A stretch of 64,000 nt of DNA from the NCBI RefSeq assembly GCF_030271255.1, contig NZ_JASJOM010000001.1, positions 186,001-250,000 of the forward strand, in the 5' to 3' direction. Under the pieces are notes generated by a model. The model did no database searches, was not told the origin of the DNA, and saw nothing but the letters and a program-made list of their open reading frames with translations. Positions 23,809 through 31,516 of the stretch are shown here, piece by piece. Position numbers and translations under genes: made by a program. The DNA is from Peribacillus folii. GTDB lineage: Bacteria; Bacillota; Bacilli; Bacillales; DSM-1321. Each line of letters begins with the position of its first letter. Positions within the stretch are counted from its first letter, which is position 1.

Positions 23809-24162
23809 TCATAAAAAGGAAAAATATAAAACGATCATCCCTAACAGAATGACCATGAATAGAGCAATGAGTACCACATTCGCACCGGATGCCTGGAAGA
23901 TTCCCTGATTGATTTGCCGTTTCTTCTGCAAATATGCGATCGTTGCCAGCACTGTAATGATGAGCCCAAGCGCACATGCGAACATCCCAAGCACGATACT
24001 GATCAAGTCGATCCGTACATCACGATGCACACCTATCGTAAAATGCAGACTTGTCGTTAGGAAACCCACCCCGACGATCGCGATCACCGTCCTTATCCAA
24101 GCTAAAAAAGTGCGCTCATTAGCGAGATGCTGCTGGGCATATTTCAATTGGTTTTTATCCAT
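23809..24162 (-). CDS. DUF202 (YidH-type) inner membrane protein
   Basis: 117 residues with three membrane segments. The N-terminal signature YAQQHLANERTFLAWIRT is diagnostic of DUF202, whose members are small membrane proteins of unknown role. The ATG at 24162 has AAGGTGATGAC before it; the frame extends to 24207 without such a site. A 57-residue membrane protein gene lies directly upstream on the same strand (55 bp), so the two may be co-transcribed. Confidence 0.85.
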   Translation of the reverse strand: MDKNQLKYAQQHLANERTFLAWIRTVIAIVGVGFLTTSLHFTIGVHRDVRIDLISIVLGMFACALGLIITVLATIAYLQKKRQINQGIFQASGANVVLIALFMVILLGMIVLYFSFL

Positions 24163-24217
24163 GTCATCACCTTGCTTCAACCATTTCAAACCATATAATC
24201 TCCTCACGTACTCCGAT

Positions 24218-24391
24218 TCATTTTTTAAGCAGCGAAAAGGCCCTGATCATCGAACCTATGAACATAAGCCCTGCACCGCCCAGCAATAAATAAATACAGT
24301 TTGTTTTATCAATAACATTCAAAGGATAAAGCAGCGCACCGAGTGCAATGATCGTCCCTATCCCCGTCATGGTCCAACCTAGTTTTTTCAT
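24218..24391 (-). CDS. 57-residue two-span membrane protein
   Basis: Begins MKKLGWTMTGIGTII after AGGAGCTGCAA and ends IRAFSLLKK. It has two hydrophobic helices (about 7-26 and 33-50) with a short polar turn (NVIDKTNC). Charges at the N- and C-terminal ends (KK, KK) suggest both termini are cytoplasmic. No family recognised. The good ribosome site, clean membrane profile and position just before the DUF202 gene make it a credible gene despite its size. Confidence 0.7.
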   Translation of the reverse strand: MKKLGWTMTGIGTIIALGALLYPLNVIDKTNCIYLLLGGAGLMFIGSMIRAFSLLKK

Positions 24392-24631
24392 TTGCAGCTC
24401 CTATACTAAATTATTTAGTGGTAGTTTCCTAGAAAAACGAAACACTCCTTACTAATAGCTTAAACCATTTAAAAACGAACAACAAGCAGACCTTGAAATT
24501 AGATAAAAAAAAGAACCACGACTGGGTCCCTGTATAATCTATCCGTTTATATTTCTCCTTTGCCTTTTTCCATATCGGCTGAAATGCCATTTCCCCACCC
24601 GCATGCTCGGGGGAAACCCTATCCTTTATCG

Positions 24632-24988
24632 TCAATCGGCTTTTTCCTTGTTATACCCACGTTCTCCATACGGCTGCACTCTCTCCAGCCAATCCTCTTC
24701 CAGTTTTTGCAGCTCTCGTTTCATATCAAAGAAGCCCGTTTCCTTCGGCTTTAATACCTCCAGCACTTCAAAGGCAAAGGCATCTTTTCCATATCGATTC
24801 CACTCATCTTGAAGCCCTTTATTGGTGTTGCTTCCCATCGACAATTCAAATTGCTTCCCTTTCAACGTTTTTAAATTTCTTGTACTCCCGATGAACACCT
24901 TATGATTATGCTGATTTTTTATTTGGTAAATCCCCGCTTCAACCTTCGTTTCTTTAAATAATTGCTTCAGTTCTTTTTTACGGTCCAT
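24632..24988 (-). CDS. GIY-YIG nuclease-like protein
   Basis: 118 residues. GIYQIKNQHNHKVFIGSTRNL fits the GIY-YIG core with the second motif read as FIG; the downstream glutamate in ELSMGSNTNKGLQDEWNRYG and the closing LQPYGERGYN-like VQPYGERGYNKEK are typical of a Bacillus subfamily annotated only as GIY-YIG nuclease. Catalytic arginine and tyrosine are present, but activity is unproven. It follows the DUF2087 regulator gene closely, suggesting one operon. The start at 24988 is chosen over 25003 because the latter has almost no spacing from its purine stretch. Confidence 0.8.
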   Translation of the reverse strand: MDRKKELKQLFKETKVEAGIYQIKNQHNHKVFIGSTRNLKTLKGKQFELSMGSNTNKGLQDEWNRYGKDAFAFEVLEVLKPKETGFFDMKRELQKLEEDWLERVQPYGERGYNKEKAD

Positions 24989-25006
24989 CTCCCTTGCCCC
25001 CATTCC

Positions 25007-25765
25007 TCATTTCTTCAGCCAATATTGGCTCCCATCAAGCTTTCTATCCAAGAATCCGTATTCTATTAAATATCTTCTCAAAAGAACATGATCATGATAG
25101 ACAGTTCCTAAAATTTGATTGATTTCTTTTTCCTCGTATTTTCGATCATGTTCGAAGTGATTCGTGATTTCATGAAGGATCAGCAGTCTTTGTTTTTCTT
25201 TAGGCGGAAAGGATTTCAAGGCATCCTTGCTTCCGTTAGGGAAAAATTTCTTTAAAACCGCCGCCCTTTCATCCTCTGTAACGTTATAACGATCATCGAC
25301 CATCCTTGCTTTTGGATGGAGCGGGACCAATGCCGGTGCATGTTCATCTTTATCTTTCAACAGCTCCATCATTGCTAAAAACAACTTGGCTTGCCGCTCC
25401 TTTTCCTTCAAAACAAAGCGATGGTTACGAATGGTCGAAGGGCTGCCAATGCCCATTTCCTTCTGAATCTCGGCATCATTCTTGCCTTGGTAAAACAGAC
25501 GAAGAAGGCTATTTTGATGATCGGTGAGGCCAGTAAGTTTTTTATCCAAATTCATCAAGTATTCAAATACGGACACATGAACGCGTTCAACATGAATGCG
25601 CATATACCGCTCCGCCTCATAAAGAACCCCGTCCACAGGGTATATGATTCCCTTTTGAATTGCCTGATTGCACAACAAACAAGTATATTGCTCCCCATCT
25701 TCGATATACCCTTGTTTAAGTTCAGCCTGGGATGCAGCCCAAAATATTTCAGCGTTTTCCAACAA
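25007..25765 (-). CDS. HTH regulator with N-terminal zinc-finger-like motif and C-terminal DUF2087
   Basis: 252 residues. Residues about 27-60 hold CLLC followed 30 residues later by HVERVH, a possible zinc site. Residues about 95-145 read LTDHQNSLLRLFYQGKNDAEIQ...STIRNHR, a LuxR-like helix-turn-helix. The C-terminus (about 170-252, VLKKFFPNGSKDALKSFPPKEKQRLLILHEI first part) is DUF2087. The start is TTG, 8 bp after AGAGGTG. A strong promoter overlaps a 20-bp palindrome immediately upstream, which suggests autoregulation. The adjacent GIY-YIG protein may share its transcript. Confidence 0.8.
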   Translation of the reverse strand: MLENAEIFWAASQAELKQGYIEDGEQYTCLLCNQAIQKGIIYPVDGVLYEAERYMRIHVERVHVSVFEYLMNLDKKLTGLTDHQNSLLRLFYQGKNDAEIQKEMGIGSPSTIRNHRFVLKEKERQAKLFLAMMELLKDKDEHAPALVPLHPKARMVDDRYNVTEDERAAVLKKFFPNGSKDALKSFPPKEKQRLLILHEITNHFEHDRKYEEKEINQILGTVYHDHVLLRRYLIEYGFLDRKLDGSQYWLKK

Positions 25766-25783
25766 ACAAACAACACCTCTTTT

Positions 25784-25831
25784 TGTTTACTATATAATAA
25801 ACATATTATTAATAAGTTTGTATTGTGTCAA
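25784..25831 (-). promoter_or_regulatory. promoter and palindromic operator of the DUF2087 regulator
   Basis: Minus strand TTGACA (25826-25831), 17 bp, TAATAT (25803-25808): a near-consensus sigma-A promoter. Directly at the start-site side lies the palindrome TGTTTATTATATAGTAAACA (25784-25803). Binding there would block initiation. The regulator encoded just downstream is the obvious candidate ligand (inference). Confidence 0.65.
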
Positions 25832-25912
25832 TGTTTTTTCTTTACGACCGCCTCCAGACAGCCAAGCACTTGCAGCACAAGAATGAAACGAAACGGTTAA
25901 GCACCATAAAAA

Positions 25913-25957
25913 AATCTGCAGCCAAACTCGAATGATCGTGGAGTTTGGCTGCAGATT
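25913..25957 (-). terminator. terminator with a 17-bp perfect stem
   Basis: AATCTGCAGCCAAACTC and its complement flank an 11-nt loop; T-run on the minus strand. It ends the 66-residue gene transcript. Confidence 0.95.
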
Positions 25958-26008
25958 GGACCATATGAAACATGACAGAAAAAGCTAATCCGTAAATTCC
26001 TTCACGAA

Positions 26009-26209
26009 TTAGCTAGGCACGAACTTCAGTATTCCTTCCAAATAAATCCCTTGCTCCTTCCGTGTGCATTCCCTCAGCTTGATTCTTCCTTCATTTTCTA
26101 ATTCCTTGGCTAATTGGGCCACATTTGTTCCATCTTCGGCTATCTCCACAGAAAAGAAATTACCCCGAGTGGAAGTTTGAATGAACTTGAACAAACGATC
26201 TTTATTCAT
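26009..26209 (-). CDS. 66-residue protein of unknown function
   Basis: Soluble, charged, no signal peptide or membrane segment (MNKDRLFKFIQTS... to ...GILKFVPS). AAGGAGTTGTTTAA precedes the ATG and a strong terminator follows, so it is transcribed as a single gene. No family recognised. It sits beside the export locus but on the other strand. Confidence 0.65.
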   Translation of the reverse strand: MNKDRLFKFIQTSTRGNFFSVEIAEDGTNVAQLAKELENEGRIKLRECTRKEQGIYLEGILKFVPS

Positions 26210-26433
26210 TTAAACAACTCCTTATCCATTACAAATTCGACATAAAAAGCAATCCACCTGCGATATTTTGAAATTAAATACTTCTTACCTGAATGCTTAT
26301 ATCCGCAACCACTTACGGTATGGATAACTTTCATGTACCCGAAATATGAATGTTTCACCATCACATAGTCCTGTTATTTCCCCTTTTTTTCATCATAAAT
26401 GAGTAAATTTGATACTATTTACTTATTTTTCGT

Positions 26434-26461
26434 TGCAATACTCCTGAAGTTTTACTATACT
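26434..26461 (+). promoter_or_regulatory. probable sigma-A promoter of the export locus
   Basis: TTGCAA (26434-26439), 16 bp, TATACT (26456-26461), about 45 bp upstream of the small secreted protein. No operator-like repeat is obvious. Confidence 0.6.
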
Positions 26462-26508
26462 TTGGTTGGTTGCAGCCAAAATAATCCTTAATTGGAAGGA
26501 GTATTACA

Positions 26509-26907
26509 TTAAAAAAAAGTAAATGGATAGTAACTGGTCTTTTATCATTAGGCATTCTAGGTTATGCAGGAACGGAAACACAAGCTCAGGAGGTAAGGAG
26601 CTTCACCGGTTATAATGTTACTTATTCTGGAGCTGAGAAATTCGCACCAGAATCGTTAAGAAAATCAAACACCAAAGGTGTCGTTAATCTATCAAACGAT
26701 TCTGGTACTGCTTGGATTACAGCAAATATGAAAAACTCCAACGGTGTTTTCAGGGGCGGAACAAATGTCCAAAGAGGAAAGAAAGCCACATTTAAAACTG
26801 AGAAGGCCGAGGTAGGGTACAAGTACAAATTAGGGCTAAGAAAAACGAATAATACCGGTGGAGGGAAGGTTACGATAAAAGGTTCTTGGTCTGCAAGTGG
26901 CGGTTAA
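26509..26907 (+). CDS. small secreted protein, bacteriocin-precursor-like (DUF2712-like), without a standard start codon
   Basis: An open frame of about 132 codons. Residues 2-26 form a Sec signal peptide (KKSKWIVTGLLSLG, then a TQA-Q cleavage site). The mature part of about 106 residues is polar, glycine/serine/asparagine rich and beta-prone, ending KGSWSASGG without cysteines. The style recalls DUF2712 proteins found next to bacteriocin-associated ABC transporters; lactococcin-972 itself is not clearly similar. A perfect ribosome site (GGAAGGAG) lies 7 bp before codon 1, but that codon is TTA, not TTG. The only other non-standard candidate, ATT at 26503, is 1 bp from the site. Either the gene is newly disabled by one substitution (or an indel in the following A run) or uses a rare start. 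Confidence 0.6.
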   Translation, partial: LKKSKWIVTGLLSLGILGYAGTETQAQEVRSFTGYNVTYSGAEKFAPESLRKSNTKGVVNLSNDSGTAWITANMKNSNGVFRGGTNVQRGKKATFKTEKAEVGYKYKLGLRKTNNTGGGKVTIKGSWSASGG

Positions 26908-26924
26908 ACGTTAATGAAATGTAA

Positions 26925-26958
26925 AGTGTTGTCCGGAATTTCATTCTTGGGCAACACT
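26925..26958 (+). terminator. weak hairpin after the secreted protein gene
   Basis: AGTGTTGTCC pairs with GGGCAACACT; the following CCTTTAAAT is a poor T-run. It probably gives partial termination, setting a high precursor to transporter ratio. Confidence 0.5.
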
Positions 26959-27001
26959 CCTTTAAATAATTAAAGCTAGTAGAAACAGCGGAGGAAATTC
27001 A

Positions 27002-27817
27002 ATGTTACTCAGTACATTTAAAATTAGAAGCCGATATATGGCGTTAGCATCATTTTTATTGTTTGGCGGATTAACCCTTTCCTGGGTGTTTGCTAGTCAT
27101 TATTTTGAAATCATGACAATGGATTATAACGCACCTGATTTAGTAGGGACTAAAGAAGACATCAGACACAGTTTCATAGCTGGCATTTCAACTTGGGAAG
27201 TATTTGTTGATTCTTCGATGTTTCACATCATCAACTACATTCCCGTTTTATTCATATTACCTACGCTTGGATTATTCACAGAGAAAAGAAGTTTATATGT
27301 TCTCGGAAGACATCGTTTTCCATTAATAAAAAACCAGGTTTATAGAGATGTCATACAATATACATTGTTATCAACGTTTACTGTTGTATCAACCTATTTA
27401 TTGTATTATTCGATCGGGGCAATCTTTGTTTATCGCAGTCTTGATGATATAGGAGGATTTGCTTCGATTTTACCTCACAATTTTTATAGCAGCCATCCTT
27501 ACCTCTTCTTTGTTTTCATGGTATGTACAATTTATTTATGTTTAGCATTCGTGTTCAGTTTGTTAGCGTGTGCATTGGTTTTATTATTAAATCGAGAGTA
27601 TAAAGTCATTGTATCGGTATTGATCATCTATTTTTTGTACGGAAAACTAGGTGTTTACACTCAAAGTGTTTGGTTTGACATTTTCGCAAGCTTCACCGCT
27701 TTCAATACCATGTATTCCACATTGGAAGCATTTCTGCCATTGGTTCTATTGTTTATCATGGCGATAATATTACTGATCGCAGGTGTAAATAAGACAGTTA
27801 AAAATCCAGAAAGTTAA
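27002..27817 (+). CDS. integral membrane protein, presumed ABC permease subunit 1
   Basis: 271 residues with about six membrane helices (near 15-33, 78-98, 118-140, 168-195, 200-216, 240-262) and a polar loop after helix 1. No known motif seen. AGCGGAGGAAATTCA precedes the ATG. It is followed 12 bp later by a second permease-like gene and then the ATPase, so an ABC-2-like exporter subunit is the best inference. Low similarity to the second membrane protein suggests a heterodimeric transporter. AT-rich compared with the backbone. Confidence 0.7.
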   Translation: MLLSTFKIRSRYMALASFLLFGGLTLSWVFASHYFEIMTMDYNAPDLVGTKEDIRHSFIAGISTWEVFVDSSMFHIINYIPVLFILPTLGLFTEKRSLYVLGRHRFPLIKNQVYRDVIQYTLLSTFTVVSTYLLYYSIGAIFVYRSLDDIGGFASILPHNFYSSHPYLFFVFMVCTIYLCLAFVFSLLACALVLLLNREYKVIVSVLIIYFLYGKLGVYTQSVWFDIFASFTAFNTMYSTLEAFLPLVLLFIMAIILLIAGVNKTVKNPES

Positions 27818-27829
27818 AGGTCTAAAAAA

Positions 27830-28564
27830 GTGGCGATAAAAAACTATCCAATATTATTACTAACCGTTATGATCACTTCCGTTTCATTAGCTTTCATTAA
27901 CTATATCCAAGGCTATCAACATATCATCATCTATATGAGTGACTATCATGAATCGTTACCAGCTGAAGCGATCCTGGATCGGATCTTTGTTAATAAAGCC
28001 TTTAACCAGATTGAACATATGGAAGGAAATAGCGTTCTCCATTTCATCAGTCCATATACGTTTTATGCAGCGTCTATTTTTTGGGGTTCCCTTTCTTTCC
28101 TCATGATCAAGAAAACCTATCATCCATTTGTTTTTTCCCGAATCAACCTGCAACGGGAGGCTTTAAGAATAATCAGGGGTCGATACATCCTTCCTGTAAC
28201 GTTATTTGTATTTATATACGTCAGTTCCATTTTTACGTTCGTTTTTGTTCATGGTGCACTGGAATTTGAGTATCCAGCTTCAATCATAAGACAATTTTTA
28301 TTTTTTGGCATCGCAAGCATTCTCATTTCCTTAGGACTTTCATCAATCTTGTTTTACCTCTATTTGAAATTCCAAGAAACGACGGCATTATTGACTGTGT
28401 TCATACTCATTTCCGTATTATTCATCATGGATCTGCAACTAAAGACGTTCAGCGTTGTATTTATTAGTGGTGATGCTTATTTTGTTGGTGGGATGATTGC
28501 GGGGATCTGTTTAATGATTCTTGCCCGCCTGTTACTACGGAACTTGAAATATAAAATTGTATAG
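27830..28564 (+). CDS. integral membrane protein, presumed ABC permease subunit 2
   Basis: 244 residues with about six hydrophobic segments. The large extracytoplasmic loop after helix 1 (about 28-72) mirrors the layout of the preceding protein. Start is GTG, 9 bp after AAAGG. The following ATPase gene begins at 28575, 10 bp beyond. Function is inferred only from this context. Confidence 0.7.
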   Translation: MAIKNYPILLLTVMITSVSLAFINYIQGYQHIIIYMSDYHESLPAEAILDRIFVNKAFNQIEHMEGNSVLHFISPYTFYAASIFWGSLSFLMIKKTYHPFVFSRINLQREALRIIRGRYILPVTLFVFIYVSSIFTFVFVHGALEFEYPASIIRQFLFFGIASILISLGLSSILFYLYLKFQETTALLTVFILISVLFIMDLQLKTFSVVFISGDAYFVGGMIAGICLMILARLLLRNLKYKIV

Positions 28565-28574
28565 GGGCCTTAAA

Positions 28575-29201
28575 ATGATTAAAGTACAGAATATTAATAA
28601 GAGCATAAAGCATCACACCATTCTAAATAATATTTCCTTATCAATTAAGCCAGGAATTTGTGTAGGCTTTGTAGGGCCAAACGGATCAGGCAAAACGATG
28701 TTGTTAAAAGCGATTTGTGGATTTACGGCTATTAATGATGGCGAGATTTGGGTGGAAGGCAAACGAATCCTTTTCAGTAAGAAATATATTGACAATGCCG
28801 GCATCATCATTGAACAGCCGCCATTCATAAACTACTTAACTGGCATGGAAAATTTATCGATCTTAGCGAATATACAAAAAAAGATTACAAAAGAAGATAT
28901 CGTTCAAACCTTAAATAAAGTGGGTCTAGCTCATGCAAAAGACAAAAAAGTGAAGGCATATTCCTTGGGCATGAAACAACGTTTGAGGATAGCACAAGCT
29001 ATCATGGAGAACCCGGAAATATTAGTCTTGGATGAACCTTTCAATGGATTGGATAAGAAGTCCGTTATTGAGATCCAAGAGCTGTTATTGGATTACAAGA
29101 AGAACGGGGTCACGATTTTACTGACAAGCCATGATGATCGGCAAATAAACTATCTTTGTGACATAGTCTATGAATTGAATGGAGGCGAGCTCGTTGAATA
29201 A
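28575..29201 (+). CDS. ABC transporter ATP-binding protein
   Basis: 208 residues. Walker A GPNGSGKTM (about 35-43), Q-loop region, signature YSLGMKQRL, Walker B ILVLDEPFNGLD and H-loop TSHDD are all intact, so it should hydrolyse ATP. It belongs to the CcmA-like/drug-export class used by bacteriocin immunity and lantibiotic transporters. The ATG at 28575 follows AGGGGCCTTAAA; an upstream in-frame TTG at 28557 has no site. The lipoprotein gene overlaps its end by 8 bp. Confidence 0.92.
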   Translation: MIKVQNINKSIKHHTILNNISLSIKPGICVGFVGPNGSGKTMLLKAICGFTAINDGEIWVEGKRILFSKKYIDNAGIIIEQPPFINYLTGMENLSILANIQKKITKEDIVQTLNKVGLAHAKDKKVKAYSLGMKQRLRIAQAIMENPEILVLDEPFNGLDKKSVIEIQELLLDYKKNGVTILLTSHDDRQINYLCDIVYELNGGELVE

Positions 29202-29712
29202 AAAAAATGCTTGCCTTATCTTGAGCATACTCTTCCTAACAGCCTGTTCGCCATATGGAATTACCGGAAACCCAGAAGATGCTAGTGATACCGAATCCAC
29301 TCCTGAAGAAATAGCCGCCATGGAAAATCCTCCAACTTTTTCAATAACAGTGGAGGAATTTGAAAAAGCGATTGTAAACAATGATAATCAAAGGCTCCTG
29401 ATTAAAACGGAGTCAGGTTTTAATACAGAAGATAATAAGATCCAGCTTACTTATGATTCAACAGACGAAAAGAAGAATCTAGCCGACCTTTTTTTATTCG
29501 TTGAGGAATCTAAAGAAGACTTCCCCACTATTGAAAAGAAATTCACGGCTGTTTTAGAAGTGATTTTTCAATCTTTGGACGTTTCCTATGATATAAGCGA
29601 ATTGAAAGCTAATTTAAAAGGAAATGATTTCTTGGGTATGGATACCGATGATGTTTCCGTATCCATAACAAATAATAGTACAAATATTCAATTGGCTATC
29701 ATTCCGAAATAG
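29194..29712 (+). CDS. lipoprotein of the export locus, candidate immunity factor
   Basis: 172 residues from TTG at 29194, 8 bp after GGAGG. The signal peptide ends in the lipobox LTAC (Cys18), so it should be anchored outside the membrane. The mature part is acidic and soluble, with no recognised domain. An upstream in-frame ATG (29179) would place the Shine-Dalgarno sequence inside the gene and is rejected. Lipoprotein plus ABC transporter is a common immunity pairing in bacteriocin loci, which is the basis of the role suggested here. Confidence 0.75.
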   Translation: MNKKNACLILSILFLTACSPYGITGNPEDASDTESTPEEIAAMENPPTFSITVEEFEKAIVNNDNQRLLIKTESGFNTEDNKIQLTYDSTDEKKNLADLFLFVEESKEDFPTIEKKFTAVLEVIFQSLDVSYDISELKANLKGNDFLGMDTDDVSVSITNNSTNIQLAIIPK

Positions 29713-29830
29713 CGACATCCATCATAGCAAAGGGCTAGGATTTATTTGTGCCCTTTGCGACGCCCATACTGACGAAATGGCATTATTTATAATGCCCTGT
29801 AACTTTTCCAACGGCATTCTGAACAAATAA

Positions 29831-29872
29831 AAAACCCCTGTAATGCTGAGCGATCAACATTACAGGGGTTTT
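29831..29872. terminator. bidirectional terminator
   Basis: AAAACCCCTGTAATG / CATTACAGGGGTTTT, a perfect 15-bp stem with A- and T-tracts. It ends both the export locus and the convergent tRNA-Arg. Confidence 0.95.
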
Positions 29873-29882
29873 TTCTAATTAG

Positions 29883-29956
<74 letters not shown>

Positions 29957-30020
29957 GTTTATGATATAAGTTGCGGTAAAACTTATGTATTACCTTAACT
30001 GTTCCCTTAGGACACTTCTT

Positions 30021-30049
30021 ATTATAGTAGGATATCAAAAGAAAGTCAA
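30021..30049 (-). promoter_or_regulatory. promoter of tRNA-Arg
   Basis: Minus strand TTGACT (30044-30049), 17 bp, TATAAT (30021-30026), about 65 bp upstream of the tRNA. Confidence 0.9.
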
Positions 30050-30086
30050 CGCTTTTTCTGAAAAAGTTTTTTCCTTTTTTAAAATC

Positions 30087-30112
30087 CAGGAAGCGGGGAA
30101 AAACGCTTCCTG
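30087..30112 (-). terminator. terminator of the rdgB-ysnB transcript
   Basis: CAGGAAGCG / CGCTTCCTG stem on the minus strand followed by GATTTT and further T. Confidence 0.8.
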
Positions 30113-30128
30113 TTCATTATACATGATG

Positions 30129-30641
30129 TCATTCGAATTGATAAGTATTTCTTAGCTCTTCCACTATTTTTCCTTCAAGGTCGTAATAGATGATTTCAAG
30201 ATGGTCTTTTTCGATTTCCAAGATGGCATAGGTCTTCTCCATTCTTCCCCGCGGCTGCCGGATGCTTCCCGGGTTGATGAAAAGCTTGCCATCGATCATC
30301 TCAGAACCAGCAGCATGGGAGTGGCCAAAGCAAACGATATCCGCTCCGACTTCTTCACTTTTATAAGCTACGTTCATCAACGTCATCTTGATGTTGTAGA
30401 GATGCCCGTGTGTGAGGAAGAACCGCTTGCCAGCGATGTTCTCCACCAAATCATCCGGATAGGCATCATCATAGTCACAATTGCCCCGAACGGCGAGGAA
30501 ATCCTCCATGAGTGGGTCTTTTCGTTCCAATTCGGAGTCCCCGCAATGAATCATTGCTGCGACTTCCTGTTTATGACGGTCGGTTATCATGCCGATTTCC
30601 TGCATGAGTCCATGACTATCACTCATGATTAGGATTTTCAT
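30129..30641 (-). CDS. ysnB: metallophosphoesterase, YsnB/YfcE-like
   Basis: 170 residues from the ATG at 30641 (MKILIMSDSHG), which has GGAGGAAGGA upstream. Calcineurin-like ligands are visible in order: SDSHG, HCGDSE, GNCD, THGH and GHSH. Such YfcE-type enzymes hydrolyse small phosphodiesters in vitro; the natural substrate is unclear. It directly follows rdgB as in B. subtilis. Confidence 0.93.
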   Translation of the reverse strand: MKILIMSDSHGLMQEIGMITDRHKQEVAAMIHCGDSELERKDPLMEDFLAVRGNCDYDDAYPDDLVENIAGKRFFLTHGHLYNIKMTLMNVAYKSEEVGADIVCFGHSHAAGSEMIDGKLFINPGSIRQPRGRMEKTYAILEIEKDHLEIIYYDLEGKIVEELRNTYQFE

Positions 30642-30643
30642 CG

Positions 30644-31255
30644 TCACATTCCTTCCTCCCTCTTTAAAAATAGATCAAGTTTTTCATCCAAAGCCTGCAA
30701 GGCATGAGCCCGGTGGCTGATTTGGTTTTTTTGCTCTTTCGTCAATTCTGCACTTGTTTTGCCTTTTTCTTTAACAAAAAAGATGGGATCATACCCAAAT
30801 CCGTTCTCTCCGGAAGGCTGCTCCGTTATAAAACCCTCCATCGTTCCAGATACCGTAATTGTTTCCTGGTTCGGTGAGGCTAGTGCCAGGGCGCAATAAA
30901 ATCTCGCGGTCCTTTCCGCTTCAGGGACTCCTTCCAGCTCGCTGAGGACTTTTTGCGTGTTCGCTTCGTCACTTTTCGCTTCACCGGCATAGCGCGCTGA
31001 ATAAACGCCCGGCCTGCCATCCAATGCATCTACGATCAAGCCTGAATCATCTGCAATGACAAAATGACCCAACTGCTGGGCAATGGCCTCCGCCTTCAGG
31101 ATTGCATTCGCTTCGAAAGTCGTACCGGTTTCCTCGACATCCGGTGCACCCGGCACATCGTGAAGCGTTTTGACTTCATACCCTTTAGCGGCGAATAAGC
31201 TTTCGAATTCCTTCGCTTTTCCTTTATTCTTCGTTGCAATGATTACTGTCTTCAT
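30644..31255 (-). CDS. rdgB: dITP/XTP pyrophosphatase (RdgB/HAM1)
   Basis: House-cleaning NTPase that removes dITP, ITP and XTP. 203 residues. Signature motifs [11 protein letters not shown] (7-17), [13 protein letters not shown] and [11 protein letters not shown], and the SHRAHAL end motif. In B. subtilis the orthologue (ysnA) follows rph; here rph is not found upstream. It is 2 bp from ysnB. Confidence 0.96.
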   Translation of the reverse strand: MKTVIIATKNKGKAKEFESLFAAKGYEVKTLHDVPGAPDVEETGTTFEANAILKAEAIAQQLGHFVIADDSGLIVDALDGRPGVYSARYAGEAKSDEANTQKVLSELEGVPEAERTARFYCALALASPNQETITVSGTMEGFITEQPSGENGFGYDPIFFVKEKGKTSAELTKEQKNQISHRAHALQALDEKLDLFLKREEGM

Positions 31256-31460
31256 CCTTCATCTCACCTTTTTTCGTTTTTTGATCTTCGAATGATGCAG
31301 GAAGCCCTTTTGGGCCACTGAATCTTTATATGTAATTGCCGGCGCTTCCACAATGCCTTGTAATTTAAGTCTAACACAAATCTCACTTCATCAATAATCC
31401 CGGCTCTTATGGCCATCAGAATAATTTTCCACGCTGAGTTTCCATGATTATCATAAATCG

Positions 31461-31490
31461 AAAAAAAAAGAGGCAGCGGTAGGCTGCCTC
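31461..31490 (-). terminator. gerM intrinsic terminator
   Basis: GAGGCAGCCTACCGCTGCCTC then nine T on the minus strand (written as stem arms GAGGCAGC/GCTGCCTC). Confidence 0.92.
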
Positions 31491-31516
31491 CAACTGTTCC
31501 AGCTATAATCGATGTT

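Noticed and set aside
24429-24635. 68-codon minus-strand frame overlapping the end of the GIY-YIG gene
   Set aside because: ATG overlaps the stop codon, which would allow coupling, but composition is erratic and there is no recognisable domain or independent ribosome site.
26509-26907. Lactococcin 972 orthologue
   Set aside because: Signal peptide and size fit, but the mature part lacks the motifs I would expect of lactococcin 972. Kept only as bacteriocin-precursor-like.
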